The notes under the pieces were generated by a model. The model was not told the origin of the DNA, ran no database searches, and saw only the letters and a list, made by a program, of their open reading frames with translations. Made by a program: the position numbers and the translations under genes. DNA of 21,270 nt from Bacteroidota bacterium (GTDB taxonomy: Bacteria; Bacteroidota; Bacteroidia; AKYH767-A; OLB10). Positions 7,908 to 15,400 of this stretch are shown one piece after another (position 1 is the first letter of the stretch; each line of letters starts with the position of its first letter). The stretch lies in contig JADJOH010000001.1 of NCBI GenBank assembly GCA_016713925.1, forward strand, positions 1 through 21,270, written 5' to 3'.

Positions 7908-9363
7908 CTACTGTTTGGACACATCTTTAAGTGTAATTTGAAGCCAATTTCCATCCTTCATAAATATTCTCAAATTTTTCTACGCCTTTTAGTAATATAA
8001 TTGGGCCTGGTGGTCTTTGATTTGGATTTCCTTTCCAACCACCCAATCTTCCTATTATCCATGATGCCCATGCTAGTACTTTAGGAGAATATGGGTTTGT
8101 TGTGGCTTCAGTTACTTTTAATTTTTGCTCGATTTTTTCCAAGCATTCTATTTCTTTCTCGTCGAAGACGTTTGTTATGGGCTGGCTTTTTTCCACTCCA
8201 TATGCAAGGTAGAGTTGCATCACTTTTAGTGCAGCTGCCAACACCAACAGATAGAGTTTTCTAATACCCCATCCATTTTTAAGTTGGGTTTGCTCTATTT
8301 TAAATCCTTGCTTCTTAGTCAATCGAAACAACTGTTCAATATACCATCTTTGTTTATAACGTTCAATGATTTTCTCTGCATCTTCACCTGTTCGTACTTC
8401 AATTGTAGTGAGAATTCGCCAGTGTATCGGATCCTTTATTTTTACATTACTTTTTTCCTGAACATTTACTACAAATAACTCTTTTGACTTTGGTAATTCC
8501 TTGTTAATATATTTCCCATGTGGTCGTTCTAACTCTACTTTGCATACTTTAATTTCGGCTTGTGCTATCCTTGCAATCTTTTGTTTTCTTAAATCTTTAA
8601 TTATCGGAATGGATAATTGACCGAGCGACTTTGACTTTTTAATGGTTTCATCCATTGAACTTCCATCTGCAAGTTTCCTGTCACTTCTGCTTCTAATTAT
8701 TAAATCAGTCCGGTCATCCGGCACAGTGCAAAACTGATCATAAATGTCACCTTCACGATCTTCTATTATCGTGATTGTTGCTGCTTCTGATAATATAGCT
8801 TTTGAGCTTTCACTCGCTTTTATCCACTTATAGGACTCCTTTTCTTCAATGGGTTGTTGCTTATAAATCCGTGTTGTATTGTTTGACTTATCTTCTTTTC
8901 GATGCCATAATTGTACATCGGAATAGCCCAACAAATCTTCAGTTTGGGCATCAAGTACCAAGCTAATATGAGTTAAAAAGCCTAACCCCATTTTGTTGCC
9001 AACTAATCCTAAACCGCTATCTTCTTCTATGCTTTCCTTTAGATGCCCTAAACCATAAGAACTACTATCTTGAATTACTAATACATCTTTTCCTTGAACA
9101 TTTCTTTTACATCGTTTCGTTAGAGAACTGATGAGCTCTGCCTCACTAACGTTTTCATTATCCAAAAACCTGTAAAACCCTTTTTTGATCAGCTTCAGTT
9201 AACGTGCTACCGTGAACAGAACTTGTTCGAGAAATTACTAAGGCTGAAACAACCTTTCTTGCCCTGTCTTCTAACCTTTTATCGCTCAGTTCGCCTTCGA
9301 AATCAATTATATAATTTGGTTTCTTCATAAGGCTAATTTAATACATTTGTGTCCAAACAGTAG
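7908..9363 (-). mobile_element. IS4-family insertion sequence, 1456 bp, complete
   Basis: Bounded by perfect 16-bp terminal inverted repeats CTACTGTTTGGACACA (7908-7923, and reversed at 9348-9363) and by a 10-bp direct target duplication. It holds one transposase gene reading right to left. Size, a 10-bp duplication and the YREK-type DDE transposase all fit the IS4 family, Tn5/IS50-like branch. Perfect ends and duplication suggest a recent insertion. It sits in the spacer between selD and pntB and disrupts no gene. Confidence 0.93.
7927..9328 (-). CDS. IS4-family DDE transposase, one frame break
   Basis: The main frame (7927-9165) carries the RNase H-like catalytic core: LVIQDSSSYG with the first Asp at residue 33 of this frame, EDREGDIYDQF with Asp136, and Y270-x2-R273-x3-E277-x6-K284, an exact YREK signature with Glu277 as the third acid. 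Upstream, another frame opens with ATG at 9328 and encodes MKKPNYIIDFEGELSDKRLEDRARK and a typical N-terminal DNA-binding segment; TEADQK joins to FYRFLDNENVSEAEL. The join is at a run of six A on the coding strand (T6 at 9181-9186), one A too many for a continuous frame. The corrected protein is about 466 residues. This single extra A is most simply a homopolymer error; the element may otherwise be active. Confidence 0.93.
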
Positions 9364-9373
9364 CTGCCGGCAG
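9364..9373. repeat. right target-site duplication of the IS4 element
   Basis: CTGCCGGCAG, the second copy of the 10-bp duplication. It is followed by GCAGG, which completes the palindromic target repeat. Confidence 0.85.
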
Positions 9374-9458
9374 GCAGGCGCAGATGACGCTGATTTTTTA
9401 GGATTTTCGCGGATTAGATTCGTAAGTCTAAACAGTATTCGGATCCTTTCGTACTTGC

Positions 9459-9473
9459 ATGCCGGCAGGCAGG
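9459..9473. repeat. second copy of the TGCCGGCAGGCAGG palindrome half
   Basis: ATGCCGGCAGGCAGG repeats 14 of 15 bases of the right arm of the palindrome that the IS element hit. It lies 86 bases away, just downstream of pntB. Between the two copies is a degenerate CGCAGATGACGCTGATT / TTTTCGCGGATTAGA spacer, so several short repeat elements are packed into 9364-9473. Confidence 0.7.
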
Positions 9474-9518
9474 TTTCACCATTCAACGAATAAAAAAATA
9501 TATATTCAGTACAACACT

Positions 9519-10735
9519 TTACAACGACTTCAATTCTGTCACCAATTTCGTCAATACATCCTTTGCATCTCCAAAGAGCATGCTGGTTTTTGGATTGAAG
9601 AACAACTCATTTTCAATACCGGCATACCCTGCACTCATTGAGCGCTTGTTGACGATGATATGCGCCGCATTTTCAACATCCAGAATAGGCATTCCGTAAA
9701 TAGGAGAGGCGGGGTCATTGTGAGCAGCCGGATTTACAACATCGTTCGCACCAACTACTAAAACGACATCTGTAGAGCTGAACTCAGGGTTGATATCTTC
9801 CATCTCCACCAGCTTATCATAGGATACATTCGACTCCGCCAGCAATACGTTCATATGTCCCGGCATACGTCCTGCCACCGGATGAATGGCGTATTTCACA
9901 CTTACACCGCGTTCTTCCAGTATCATCTCCAGTTCATGAATCACGTGTTGCGCCTGGGCCACCGCCAGACCATATCCCGGAACAATAACCACTTTCTTCG
10001 AATAGTTCAAAAAATCACATTACTCAACGGACGATTCATCGCCTTACACATGATGAGCGTAAGTAATGTACCCGCCGATCCAACAAGTATTCCGCCGGTC
10101 AACATGATTTTGTTGTCGTATAAAAAGCCACCAAAGGCTGCCGCCAGACCTGTAAATGAATTTAGCAATGATATCACTACAGGCATATCCGCACCACCAA
10201 TCGGAATAGTGAATAAAATACCGTAGATCAGCGCAGCAAAGAAGAGCGCATACAAAATAGTCATGTTATTAGGAGAAGCATACACCACCCAGGCACCAAA
10301 AGCCACTACTGAAATCATGACAACCGTATTCAGAATATTGTATTGTGGCAACCGCAATGGCTTTTTCATAGTCCCATTGAGTTTCAGATAAGCAATCACT
10401 GAACCACTGAATGAAACTGAACGCATGGACACCAACTCCGGCATCTTTGTCATCTGTACACGCTTAGCTGTTAACCATCCAACTACGGTACCCAGACCAA
10501 TAGCTCCGAAAATGAGGCCATACACCATACCGGGAACAACAAAGGAAGTATCCACCACGCCCATATGGTCATGTTTTTCAAAAAGAAAAATTGTACCAAG
10601 TATGGCCAGGATCATTCCACCGGCTGCAATAAGATTTCCCTTACGGGCTGTTTTGGGATTACCCATCATTTTCAGTCCCAGAATAAAGGTGACTGATCCA
10701 ATGAGGTAAGAAATTTCGAGCAGGGAGCTCTTCAT
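9519..10735 (-). CDS. pntB: NAD(P) transhydrogenase subunit beta, with two internal gaps
   Basis: PntB carries the remaining membrane helices and the NADP(H)-binding domain III of the proton-translocating transhydrogenase. The first frame (10007-10735) starts MKSSLLEISYLIGSVTFILGL and contains several helices plus GGADMPVVISLLNSFTGLAAAFGGF and MCKAMNRPLSNVIF. The second frame (9519-10010) starts at YSKKVVIVPGYGLAVAQAQ and includes the domain III blocks HPVAGRMPGHMNVLLAE, VGANDVVNPAA and KRSMSAGYAGIENELFF. Compared with E. coli PntB, about 40 residues are missing between MPELVSM and SVSFSGSV (near 10420), and about 33 residues plus a frame shift at the domain II-III linker (near 10010). About 405 residues remain of the usual 460-470. 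The first gap removes a membrane helix, so the protein as written is unlikely to work. Confidence 0.9.
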
Positions 10736-10766
10736 ATAATCTGTTTATTTAATCGTTCGAAATGAA

Positions 10767-11072
10767 TTATTTTTTCTTAAACATCTCCAGCATACGGTCT
10801 GTTACCACAAATCCGCCCACTACATTTAAGGTACCAAGCAATACGGCTAAGAAGCCAAGAATCAAGGCAGCGATATTTGTCGCGTCCACATTCAGCATCA
10901 CGTAGATGGCTCCAACAATTACGACTCCATGTATAGCATTTGCACCGCTCATCAATGGCGTATGCAAAACCGTTGGAACACCTCCGATCACTTCAACACC
11001 TACGAAAACGGAGAGGACAACGAAGTAGATCATTTCACGGTGTTCTGAGATAAGATTTAATATATTTTCCAT
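10767..11072 (-). CDS. pntAB: NAD(P) transhydrogenase subunit alpha part 2
   Basis: Intact 101-residue membrane protein. It corresponds to the membrane-spanning C-terminal part of PntA, which is a separate gene in many bacteria. It has three or four hydrophobic helices, with IYFVVLSVFVGVEVIGGVP, TPLMSGANAIHGVVIVGA (the conserved TPLMSGANAIHG block), AALILGFLAVLLGTLNVVGGFVVTDRMLEMF, and a basic tail. It ends 31 bases before pntB and is separated from pntAA by the four-helix-bundle gene. The assembled PntAA-PntAB-PntB enzyme in the cytoplasmic membrane couples proton flow to hydride transfer from NADH to NADP+. Confidence 0.95.
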   Translation of the reverse strand: MENILNLISEHREMIYFVVLSVFVGVEVIGGVPTVLHTPLMSGANAIHGVVIVGAIYVMLNVDATNIAALILGFLAVLLGTLNVVGGFVVTDRMLEMFKKK

Positions 11073-11102
11073 AAAAGAATTGATGAATTAATGAGTTATT
11101 GT

Positions 11103-11135
11103 ATTGATGAATGCTTTTTTTAATGAATGTTTAAT
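11103..11135. repeat. spacer inverted repeat, left of the four-helix-bundle gene
   Basis: ATTGATGAATG (11103-11113) and ATGAATGTTTAAT (11123-11135) occur in reverse complement at 11650-11660 and 11644-11656, on the far side of the four-helix-bundle gene. The sequence is AT-rich and of low complexity, so chance similarity is possible. Confidence 0.45.
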
Positions 11136-11155
11136 GTGAATGCTCTATGGGTAGA

Positions 11156-11539
11156 TCAATTAATATATCTGGATTTATAAGTGCTTTTGGAGCGTGCCAG
11201 AATTGAGGTTAACTCCGAAGTTTCTTTTAATAGGAGAGTCCGTGCTTGATCTGATGAAAGGTCTGTGTCTTTTATGAGTTCCAGCCATAGGTTGGTTTCA
11301 TCTATTTCTTCTACCACGATACAAAGCTTAGCATAAAACTCATTGTTTGACCTTGCCCTGCAAACAGAACGATAATTTGCAGCTACTGAAGTGGCAGAAC
11401 GTATCATTTGTTTTTTAATAATATATGACTCATCACTGTTATTAATAATCCTACTGAATTTTATGACTTCAGTTGCCATTTTCTGCGTTCGCATCAACAT
11501 CTGTTTAGCGAAATCTACTTTGTCTGTTACTTGCTTCAT
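11156..11539 (-). CDS. four-helix-bundle protein (S23/IVP family)
   Basis: Intact 127-residue frame. The family is recognised from KMATEVIKFSRIINNSDESYIIKKQMIRSATSVAANY-type spacing (residues about 20-57), RARSNNEFYAKLCIVVEEIDETNLWLELI, and a last helix near LLLKETSELTSIL. It is almost entirely helical with many charged residues. The family was first seen in intervening sequences of 23S rRNA and is related to the Avd accessory protein of diversity-generating retroelements; in Bacteroidota it is common as a lone gene. Function is unknown; nucleic-acid binding is suspected. Here it lies between pntAA and pntAB on the same strand. A TAACTTTA, one base off the -7 consensus, lies 3 nt before the ATG. 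It is bounded on both sides by ATTGATGAATG/TTTAAT-rich DNA in opposite orientation, which suggests a mobile past. Confidence 0.88.
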   Translation of the reverse strand: MKQVTDKVDFAKQMLMRTQKMATEVIKFSRIINNSDESYIIKKQMIRSATSVAANYRSVCRARSNNEFYAKLCIVVEEIDETNLWLELIKDTDLSSDQARTLLLKETSELTSILARSKSTYKSRYIN

Positions 11540-11643
11540 AGTTAAAGTTATTTATATAAAATATTTTTATTTTCATCATTCAACTTCCAAAAAAACTTCC
11601 CCTCATAATCCTTCCTCCCTCTTCAAACACTCACCCCTTCCTT

Positions 11644-11684
11644 ATTAAACATTCATCAATTCAACAATTCAACAATTCATTAAT
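11644..11684. repeat. spacer inverted repeat, right of the four-helix-bundle gene
   Basis: ATTAAACATTCATCAATTC followed by two CAACAATT units, the reverse complement of parts of 11083-11135. The bases between here and the four-helix-bundle gene (11560-11640) are pyrimidine-rich with no gene. Confidence 0.45.
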
Positions 11685-11693
11685 TTTTTTATT

Positions 11694-12796
11694 TCAAACG
11701 ACTAACCCCATCGTATACAACTGGGCTCCTTTCGTAATTTCTTCTTCCATCTCCCATTTGAATCCATCCTTAGTGGCTAGGTGCAAGAGGAAGGTTTGTA
11801 CATTCTTGGCATAGAGGTCGCTGGCATTCAGGGGCAGGAGGGAAGGGATATTCGCTTCCCCCGATGATGGTTACACCATGCTTCACTACTGTTTGATTGA
11901 GTTCACTCAGCACGCAATTTCCGCCTTGTTCAACCGCCATATCAACAATCACAGACCCGAATCGCATCTTTTTCACCATCTCCTCTGTGACTAATACCGG
12001 AGCTTTTCTTCCGGGAATTAAAGCTGTTGTGATGACCAGGTCGGCTTCGGCAACATGTTTTGAAACCAATTCCTGTTGCTGTTTTAGAAAATCTTCAGAG
12101 ACACCCTTCACATAACCACCTTCAATTTTAATGGATGCATCTCCTTTCACTGTGATGAACTTGCCCCCCAGGGATTCTACTTGTTCTTTCGTCTCCGGGC
12201 GAATATCTGTTACTTCTACAATAGCTCCCAAACGTTTCGCCGTCGCAATGGCTTGTAATCCCGCCACACCGGCACCAAAAATGACGACTTTAGAAGGCTT
12301 AATGGTCCCTGCAGCAGTCATTAATAGCGGAAATATTTTACCAAGTGCATTGGCACCCATGATCACGCTTTTATAACCTGCCAGATTTGCTTGTGAACTC
12401 AGAGCATCCATTTTCTGAGCTCTGGATATACGCGGAATGGCGTCCATTGAAAAAGCATTTATACCTTGTTTCACACAGGCGTCCACGAATTCAGGATTAG
12501 TAGCCGCCCACATAAATGAAATTAAGCTCGCGCTCTTTTTCATTAATCCGATTTCAGCAGCAGTAGGTGCATTCACCTTTAAAACGACATCTGATCGGTT
12601 ATAAATAGCAGCGGCATCCCCTTCCAGGTTTGCACCGGCTGCGATGTATTGATCATCAGCGTAATAAGATTTTAATCCGGCTCCGGCTTGTACAGATACC
12701 GGAAACCGGCTTTTGACTAATTGTCCGCAGACATCCGGTGTAATGGCAACGCGACATTCGCGCTCTTTGGTTTCAGTAGGGAATTCCCAACAACAT
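11694..12796 (-). CDS. pntAA: NAD(P) transhydrogenase subunit alpha part 1
   Basis: PntAA is the cytosolic NAD(H)-binding domain I of the proton-translocating transhydrogenase. The start MLLGIPTETKERECRVAITPDV (ATG at 12796, one extra base near 12778) joins SVQAGAGLKSYYADDQYIAAGA, then SDVVLKVNAP. The long frame holds AMDSVPRISRAQ-like SMDAIPRISRAQKMDALSS (the RQD-loop-type region), the Rossmann motif VVIFGAGVAGLQAI, and ITTALIPGRKAPVLV. A break near 11860 leads through ANIPSLLPLNASDLYAKNVQTFL to the end EEITKGAQLYTMGLVV, TGA at 11694-11696. About 367 residues, normal for a split PntAA. It is the first gene of the pnt operon. Confidence 0.93.
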
Positions 12797-12943
12797 ATGA
12801 AAGAATTTCTGGTTTTCAGCGATAGTGTGTTTCGCAGGGCAAAGGAATATAAAAATCCGGCATGAAGGGTGTTAAATTCAAAACAGATCTTGTTAATAAG
12901 ATGAACTCACACATTTTTGCTTTGAGCGGAAAAATCACGACTT
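12797..12943. other. divergent promoter region between pntAA and a hypothetical gene
   Basis: About 150 bases between divergent starts. TTGCTTTG at 12917-12924 (+) and TTCCTTTG near 12843-12850 (-) are each one base off the -7 consensus and are possible but unproven promoters. Confidence 0.3.
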
Positions 12944-13324
12944 TTGGGAATTATACGTTATGGCAAAATTCACACCCGCATATTTAAAAAACTGGAAGAC
13001 CTATTGGAGCAGTCGGGGTATGATGTTCGCTACGAAAAGGGCAACTTCAAATCAAATTATTGTATCCTTGAAGCAAAGAAAGTAGTGGTAATCAACAAGT
13101 TCTCTGTTTTAGAAAGCCGGATTCAGTCTCTGCTTGAAATCATTCAAACTTTAGTGGCGAATCAGGTCATACAGGCGGATTTGCGTACAATTGGATTAAA
13201 GAACCCGATTCATACCAATGAACTTGCTTTTGAAGAACCGACAAGCACCGCTGAAAATTTGATTGCTGTTGACAAGGAGGAACTATCAGAGAATTCACCG
13301 GAAACAGAATCATCTAACCTCTAA
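12944..13324 (+). CDS. conserved hypothetical protein, coupled to the downstream hydrolase
   Basis: The 126-residue frame is IIRYGKIHTRIFKKLEDLLEQSGYDVRYEKGNFKSNYCILEAKKVVVINKFSVLESRIQSLLEI in pieces, followed by a variable, acidic tail rich in Glu, Ser and Asn. The N-terminal 70 residues read like a conserved Bacteroidota protein of unknown function: a helix, then an YEKGNF...YCILE...KVVVINKF strand pattern, then a helix. No catalytic motif is visible. The written start is TTG at 12944; the ATG at 12901 is in a different frame, so a small indel near 12940 could hide the true start. Its stop is 4 bases before the metallo-hydrolase start, which indicates translational coupling. Confidence 0.7.
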   Translation: MGIIRYGKIHTRIFKKLEDLLEQSGYDVRYEKGNFKSNYCILEAKKVVVINKFSVLESRIQSLLEIIQTLVANQVIQADLRTIGLKNPIHTNELAFEEPTSTAENLIAVDKEELSENSPETESSNL

Positions 13325-13328
13325 TACC

Positions 13329-14096
13329 TTGCTTAAAATTACATTTCTAGGTACCGGAACCTCTCAGGGTGTTCCTGTTATTGCCTGTGAATGTGAAGTA
13401 TGCAGGAGTGGAGATGAAAAAGATAAACGGCTGAGGACTTCTATTTTAGTTGAAAATGAGGATACTACTGTTGTTATTGATTCCGGCCCGGATTTCCGAC
13501 AACAATTATTAAGAGCAGGTGTCAAAAAGCTGGATGGATTATTATTTACCCATGAACACAAGGATCATATTGCGGGGATGGATGATATCCGTGCATTCAA
13601 CTATGTCTGCAATAAACCGGTTGATATCTACGCCACAGACAGGGTACAACATGCTATCAAACGAGAGTTCCACTATGCTTTTGACGCTATAAAATATCCC
13701 GGCGTACCAGAGCTCAACTTACATACCATTGACCTGAATCCCTTCAAAATAGGGAGTATCGAATTCACTCCGATTCTTGTTAAACATTATTTATTGGATG
13801 TACTTGGTTTTCGGATCGGGAACTTTACCTATATCACCGATGCCAAAACAATTCCCGAGGATCAACATAGCAAAATCTACGGTTCAGAAGTCCTTGTTTT
13901 GAATGCGCTTCGACGTGAACCTCACGTATCGCATTTTACATTGGAGGAAGCATTAAAAATGATGCAGCATTTTCAACCCAAGCTTGGCCTACTGACACAT
14001 CTGAGTCATCAAATGGGTTTGCATGACCAAATTGAAAATGATTTACCGGCAGATGTGCGTATTGCTTTTGATGGAATGGTTTTAAATTTTAATTGA
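13329..14096 (+). CDS. MBL-fold metallo-hydrolase (PhnP-like)
   Basis: Predicted 255-residue zinc hydrolase of the metallo-beta-lactamase fold. It opens LLKITFLGTGTSQGVPVIACECEVCRSGD, with the CxCxxC-type cluster and the following DKRLRTSILVE seen in PhnP-like enzymes that bind a structural zinc. DSGPDFRQQLLRAG is followed by the metal motif THEHKDHIAGMDD (HxHxDH), ILVKHYLLDVLGFRIG, TYITDAKTIPE and the C-terminal THLSHQMGLHDQIE. PhnP acts on cyclic phosphodiesters; the substrate here is not known. I use TTG at 13329, which gives the family N-terminus; the longer frame from 13263 lies inside the upstream gene. A rare start and 4-base spacing fit coupling to the hypothetical gene. Confidence 0.92.
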   Translation: MLKITFLGTGTSQGVPVIACECEVCRSGDEKDKRLRTSILVENEDTTVVIDSGPDFRQQLLRAGVKKLDGLLFTHEHKDHIAGMDDIRAFNYVCNKPVDIYATDRVQHAIKREFHYAFDAIKYPGVPELNLHTIDLNPFKIGSIEFTPILVKHYLLDVLGFRIGNFTYITDAKTIPEDQHSKIYGSEVLVLNALRREPHVSHFTLEEALKMMQHFQPKLGLLTHLSHQMGLHDQIENDLPADVRIAFDGMVLNFN

Positions 14097-14103
14097 ACCA
14101 TTC

Positions 14104-14138
14104 TTTCATTTCGGTTCTTTCAATTTCAAGAAATGAAA
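14104..14138. terminator. possible hairpin between convergent genes
   Basis: TTTCATTTC (14104-14112) and GAAATGAAA (14130-14138) form a 9-bp AT-rich stem with a 17-base loop, 8 bases after the hydrolase stop. No T-tract follows, so this is a weak candidate. Confidence 0.3.
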
Positions 14139-14187
14139 TAGAGGATGGATTATTTTAATTATTCAGTACTCCAACCTTATCAAATTG

Positions 14188-14946
14188 CTATTCCTTTCCA
14201 CTGATAATTCCACCCAACAGTCCGCCTAACCCTCTTGATTCCTCTCGTCCACCACCCACACGCGAAGCAGCCACAATTCGATCAGCCATTCGCGAAAACG
14301 GCACACTCTGAAGATAAATCAAACCCGGACCGGTCACCAGTGCATAAAACAAACCTTCACCACCGAACAAGGAGTTTTTAAAACCACCAATAAATTTAAT
14401 ATCATACTGTACACTTGTTTCAAATGCCACTAAACATCCGGTATCTACACGCAATTGTTCTCCGGGAGCTAATTGCCTTTTCAGAATCGTTCCACCCGCA
14501 TGAATAAAAGTATTTCCATCACCTGATAATTCCTGAAGAATAAATCCTTCCCCTCCAAAAAAGTCCGGCGCCAATTCTTTTCGTAAAAGCTATATTTATT
14601 TCGATACCCTGCGCCGCACATAAGAACCCATCCTTCTGGCATAGAAATTTCCCTCCAAATTGAGCAGGGTTGATCGTTATAATCTTTCCCGGATAAGGAG
14701 CCGCAAAAGCCATCTTCCTCTTCTGATTACCATTATTCGTAAATGACGTAATGAAAAACTCTCACCGGTGATCATCCGCTTCAACCCTTTAAATATTCCT
14801 CCACCCGTCGAAGTCTGCATTTCAATATCCTGTTCCATATACAACATAGCACCCGCTTCCGCCCTTACTCCTTCACCGGGATCCATTTCAACTTCTACTA
14901 CTTGTATGTCATCTCCAATAATCTGATAATCTATTTCGTGTGCCAT
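14188..14946 (-). CDS. AIM24 family protein (TIGR00266), frame-broken
   Basis: The first frame from ATG at 14946 gives MAHEIDYQIIGDDIQVVEVEMDPGEGVRAEAGAMLYME and GGGIFKGLKRMITGESF. It breaks near 14757, where another frame continues MAFAAPYPGKIITINPAQFGGKFLCQKDGFLCAAQGIEINIAF. After a third change near 14580 comes FFGGEGFILQELSGDGNTFIHAGGT, LAPGEQLRVDTGCLVAFE, GGFKNSLFGGEGLFYALVTGPG and the Gly-rich end GLGGLLGGIISGKE. These are the classical TIGR00266/AIM24 blocks, and the total of about 253 residues is near normal. The fold is a beta-roll related to a mitochondrial inner-membrane protein in yeast; the bacterial role is unknown. Eleven GTTTAAT copies begin 7 bases in front of the start codon, where its promoter would be expected. 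Confidence 0.88.
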
Positions 14947-14953
14947 TGGGAAA

Positions 14954-15030
14954 GTTTAATGTTTAATGTTTAATGTTTAATGTTTAATGTTTAATGTTTA
15001 ATGTTTAATGTTTAATGTTTAATGTTTAAT
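14954..15030. repeat. 11 perfect tandem copies of GTTTAAT
   Basis: 77 bases made of eleven uninterrupted 7-bp units. On the strand of the AIM24 gene the unit reads ATTAAAC, and the array ends 7 bases before the ATG. Copy number of such a repeat can change by slippage. Confidence 0.95.
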
Positions 15031-15032
15031 GT

Positions 15033-15070
15033 TTTCACTCGCCACGTGACCACGGGCGATGTGATCCCGT
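15033..15070 (+). repeat. dispersed spacer repeat, copy B
   Basis: Matches 3810-3847 in reverse complement, 36 of 38 bases. Copies A and B are 11.2 kb apart and point in opposite directions. A related but weaker stretch with CCACGGCGAAGTGATC and GTCTCGTCAGATTC lies at about 15228-15290. Confidence 0.85.
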
Positions 15071-15071
15071 C

Positions 15072-15089
15072 TCCCGATAGCTATCGGGA
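15072..15089. repeat. 18-bp perfect palindrome TCCCGATAGCTATCGGGA
   Basis: Perfect inverted symmetry within the repeat-rich spacer. It resembles the TCCCGA/TCGGGA hairpin at 1557-1572. Confidence 0.85.
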
Positions 15090-15118
15090 TTGTGCAGACT
15101 GGAAAGGTTTAAGGGTCC

Positions 15119-15154
15119 CATGAAGCGTATCGCTTTTCGCGATTCTGCTTCATG
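15119..15154. repeat. imperfect hairpin CATGAAGC...GCTTCATG
   Basis: Outer arms CATGAAGC and GCTTCATG and inner arms ATCGC and GCGAT face each other around TTTTC. It sits between copy B of the spacer repeat and its heptamer array. Confidence 0.6.
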
Positions 15155-15156
15155 GT

Positions 15157-15222
15157 TCAAGGCTTAAGGTTTAAAGTTCAAGGTTCAAGGTTTTAAGTTT
15201 GAAGATTAAGGTTTGGTTTGAA
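15157..15222. repeat. degenerate heptamer array (GGTTCAA/GGTTTAA/AGTTCAA)
   Basis: Units of 7 bp in series: GGCTTAA, GGTTTAA, AGTTCAA, GGTTCAA, GGTTTTA, AGTTTGA, AGATTAA. This is the reverse complement of the array at 3741-3789 in motif and period. The rest of the spacer to 15400 has no gene apart from the promoter of the small secreted protein. Confidence 0.75.
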
Positions 15223-15388
15223 GTTGCCACCACGGCGAAGTGATCCTCCCAGCGAGTGTTGCGAGCGTTCCCCAAGTCTCGTCAGATTCAAATCGTCGCA
15301 GACGAGATGAGTAATGACGAGACGATCCAATACAAACGAAGAAGAAATTTAATCTTCCCCGAAATTTGTAATACATCCCAAAATTAAT

Positions 15389-15396
15389 TAATTTAG
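15389..15396 (+). promoter_or_regulatory. -7-like element TAATTTAG with -33 TTTG
   Basis: TAATTTAG is one base off TAnnTTTG, and TTTG at 15365-15368 lies 20 nt upstream, the spacing expected in Bacteroidota. It ends 4 nt before the ATG at 15401. Confidence 0.5.
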
Positions 15397-15400
15397 AGGC

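Noticed and set aside
9181..9186. Programmed frameshift in the transposase
   Set aside because: The needed shift is +1 while A6G-type slippery sites in IS elements usually give -1, IS4 transposases are normally single frames, and similar homopolymer breaks occur all over this window.
9519..10010. Domain III of PntB as a separate gene
   Set aside because: It would begin with TTG in the middle of the domain II-III linker, with no ribosome binding site; a gap plus frame shift within pntB explains it better.
14954..15030. CRISPR-like array
   Set aside because: The repeats are 7 bp with no spacers, and no cas gene is near.
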